From: NORP309 sp964352735
GTDB lineage: Bacteria; Pseudomonadota; Gammaproteobacteria; Xanthomonadales; Marinicellaceae
Assembly (NCBI GenBank): GCA_964352735.1
Contig: CAYGTC010000009.1
Location: forward strand, 31,015-95,014
Length of the DNA: 64,000 nt
Direction: 5' to 3'
Part shown: piece by piece, positions 63,617-64,000 of the stretch
How positions within the stretch are numbered: the first letter of the stretch is position 1
Layout: every line of letters starts with the position of its first letter
Position numbers and translations under genes: made by a program
Notes under the pieces: model-generated
Database searches by the model: none
What the model saw: only the letters and a program-made list of their open reading frames with translations
What the model was told of the DNA's origin: nothing

Positions 63617-63778
63617 ACAATAGGCAGGTCTCCGGACTGATAAGACTGGCATTTGAACCTTCCCAATTGTTTCCAATCAGTGGTCTATTCCAAATGTACA
63701 CTTAATGACCGTTACGGGGGTAGCTCTGGATTTTCACCAGATTCCCTTTTCATTAAAAATTAATTTAACACCTATAGC
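63617..63778 (-). ncRNA. Cobalamin (B12) riboswitch
   Basis: Read on the minus strand, the conserved boxes come in order: AGGTGTT near the 5' end (plus 63767-63773), GGGAA (63742-63746), GGTGAAAATCC (63728-63738), the GACCACTG box (63678-63685) and the B12-box end AGTCCGGAGACCTGCC (63623-63638). This is the class I cobalamin aptamer, which in gammaproteobacteria represses the downstream gene when adenosylcobalamin is present. The ORF beginning at 63573 is the nearest gene. Confidence 0.9.
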
Positions 63779-63911
63779 TCGTAAGCACTATTTGCCACAA
63801 TGTAGCAATGCTTAATTAATAAGTGTACCAGCTGCTTTGTTAAAAAAACATTAAAAGGCAACAGAATAAATGCAGTTGGCCCTGAAAAAAACAACATTTG
63901 CTCTTTTCGTA
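63779..63911. other. Gap between riboswitch and mobile-element end
   Basis: About 130 bp with no ORF. It should hold the promoter of the riboswitch transcript on the minus strand, but no unambiguous -35/-10 pair was picked out. Confidence 0.4.
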
Positions 63912-64000
63912 TTTAGCCCGAATATTTCATCATAGAATGGAATTAAGGGGGAAAATGGCAAAATAGATTGGGGAAATATCGCCTCAAAGCCAGTTATTCA
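63912..64000. mobile_element. Second copy of the element end (cut by window edge)
   Basis: TTTAGCCCGAATATTTCATC at 63912-63931 begins a stretch that matches the reverse complement of 51949-52037 over its whole length to the window edge, with scattered substitutions. It is the end of a repeated, probably mobile, sequence continuing to the right. Confidence 0.75.

Noticed and set aside
63448..63666. 72-residue reading of the small ORF
   Set aside because: Its start lies within the riboswitch; the inner ATG at 63573 has the ribosome site.

Overview
The window looks like chromosomal DNA of a low-GC marine gammaproteobacterium. E. coli-type MetJ, CysB, CysJIH, CysG and Ada are present, together with rpoZ-spoT-ridA, an Na+-translocating oxaloacetate decarboxylase (oadGAB), HutF and PBP1B. 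Secreted S8 peptidase, CotH/lamin-tail and c-haem proteins and a TPR-containing Ser/Thr kinase resemble Marinicella or relatives; that placement is inference from gene content. There are two 100-base assembly gaps (22235-22334 and 40975-41074), both inside repeats. I saw no rRNA, tRNA or CRISPR.

Layout. 1-4110: a truncated winged-helix/P-loop regulator diverges from a lodA-lodB pair (CTQ-quinoprotein oxidase and its flavoprotein maturase). 4074-9350 (minus): lipoprotein, CotH/lamin-tail protein, monomeric isocitrate dehydrogenase, DUF1697. 9444-14922 (plus): MarR regulator with two palindromic sites, CPBP protease, AraC/GyrI regulator, large exported di-haem protein. 14926-17300 (minus): lipase, Ada. 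17502-25968: sulfur block metJ, cysJIH, cysB (convergent to cysH), cysG, cysK; it holds a tandem palindromic repeat and a MetJ-box-like tandem between cysB and cysG. 26723-32578: secreted subtilase, then oadGAB. 32642-36517 (minus): DUF4328 protein and a MoxR-VWA pair split by a secreted Cys-rich protein. 36567-41157: NTF2-like protein, short repeats, a Ser/Thr kinase of mosaic base composition, a gene broken by one in-frame stop, and a repeat-rich stretch. 41158-48448: ychF, hutF, rpoZ-spoT-ridA, then a zntR-like regulator with a Cu/Zn permease. 48842-51721: PBP1B and a DUF4412-like protein. 51746-52037: a small inverted-repeat element. 52041-56928 (minus): SGNH protein, MBOAT acyltransferase and two methyltransferases, probably modifying an envelope glycan. 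56978-63785 (minus): outer-membrane barrel protein, two giant tandem paralogous exported proteins, a 41-aa ORF and a cobalamin riboswitch. The right edge holds a second copy of the mobile-element end.

How the parts work together. The cys genes reduce PAPS to sulfide and make siroheme and cysteine, and MetJ and CysB are both nearby as candidate controllers. OadGAB couples oxaloacetate decarboxylation to Na+ export. The least explained region is 57.6-63.8 kb: four copies of one roughly 470-residue domain in two translationally coupled exported proteins downstream of a B12 riboswitch.
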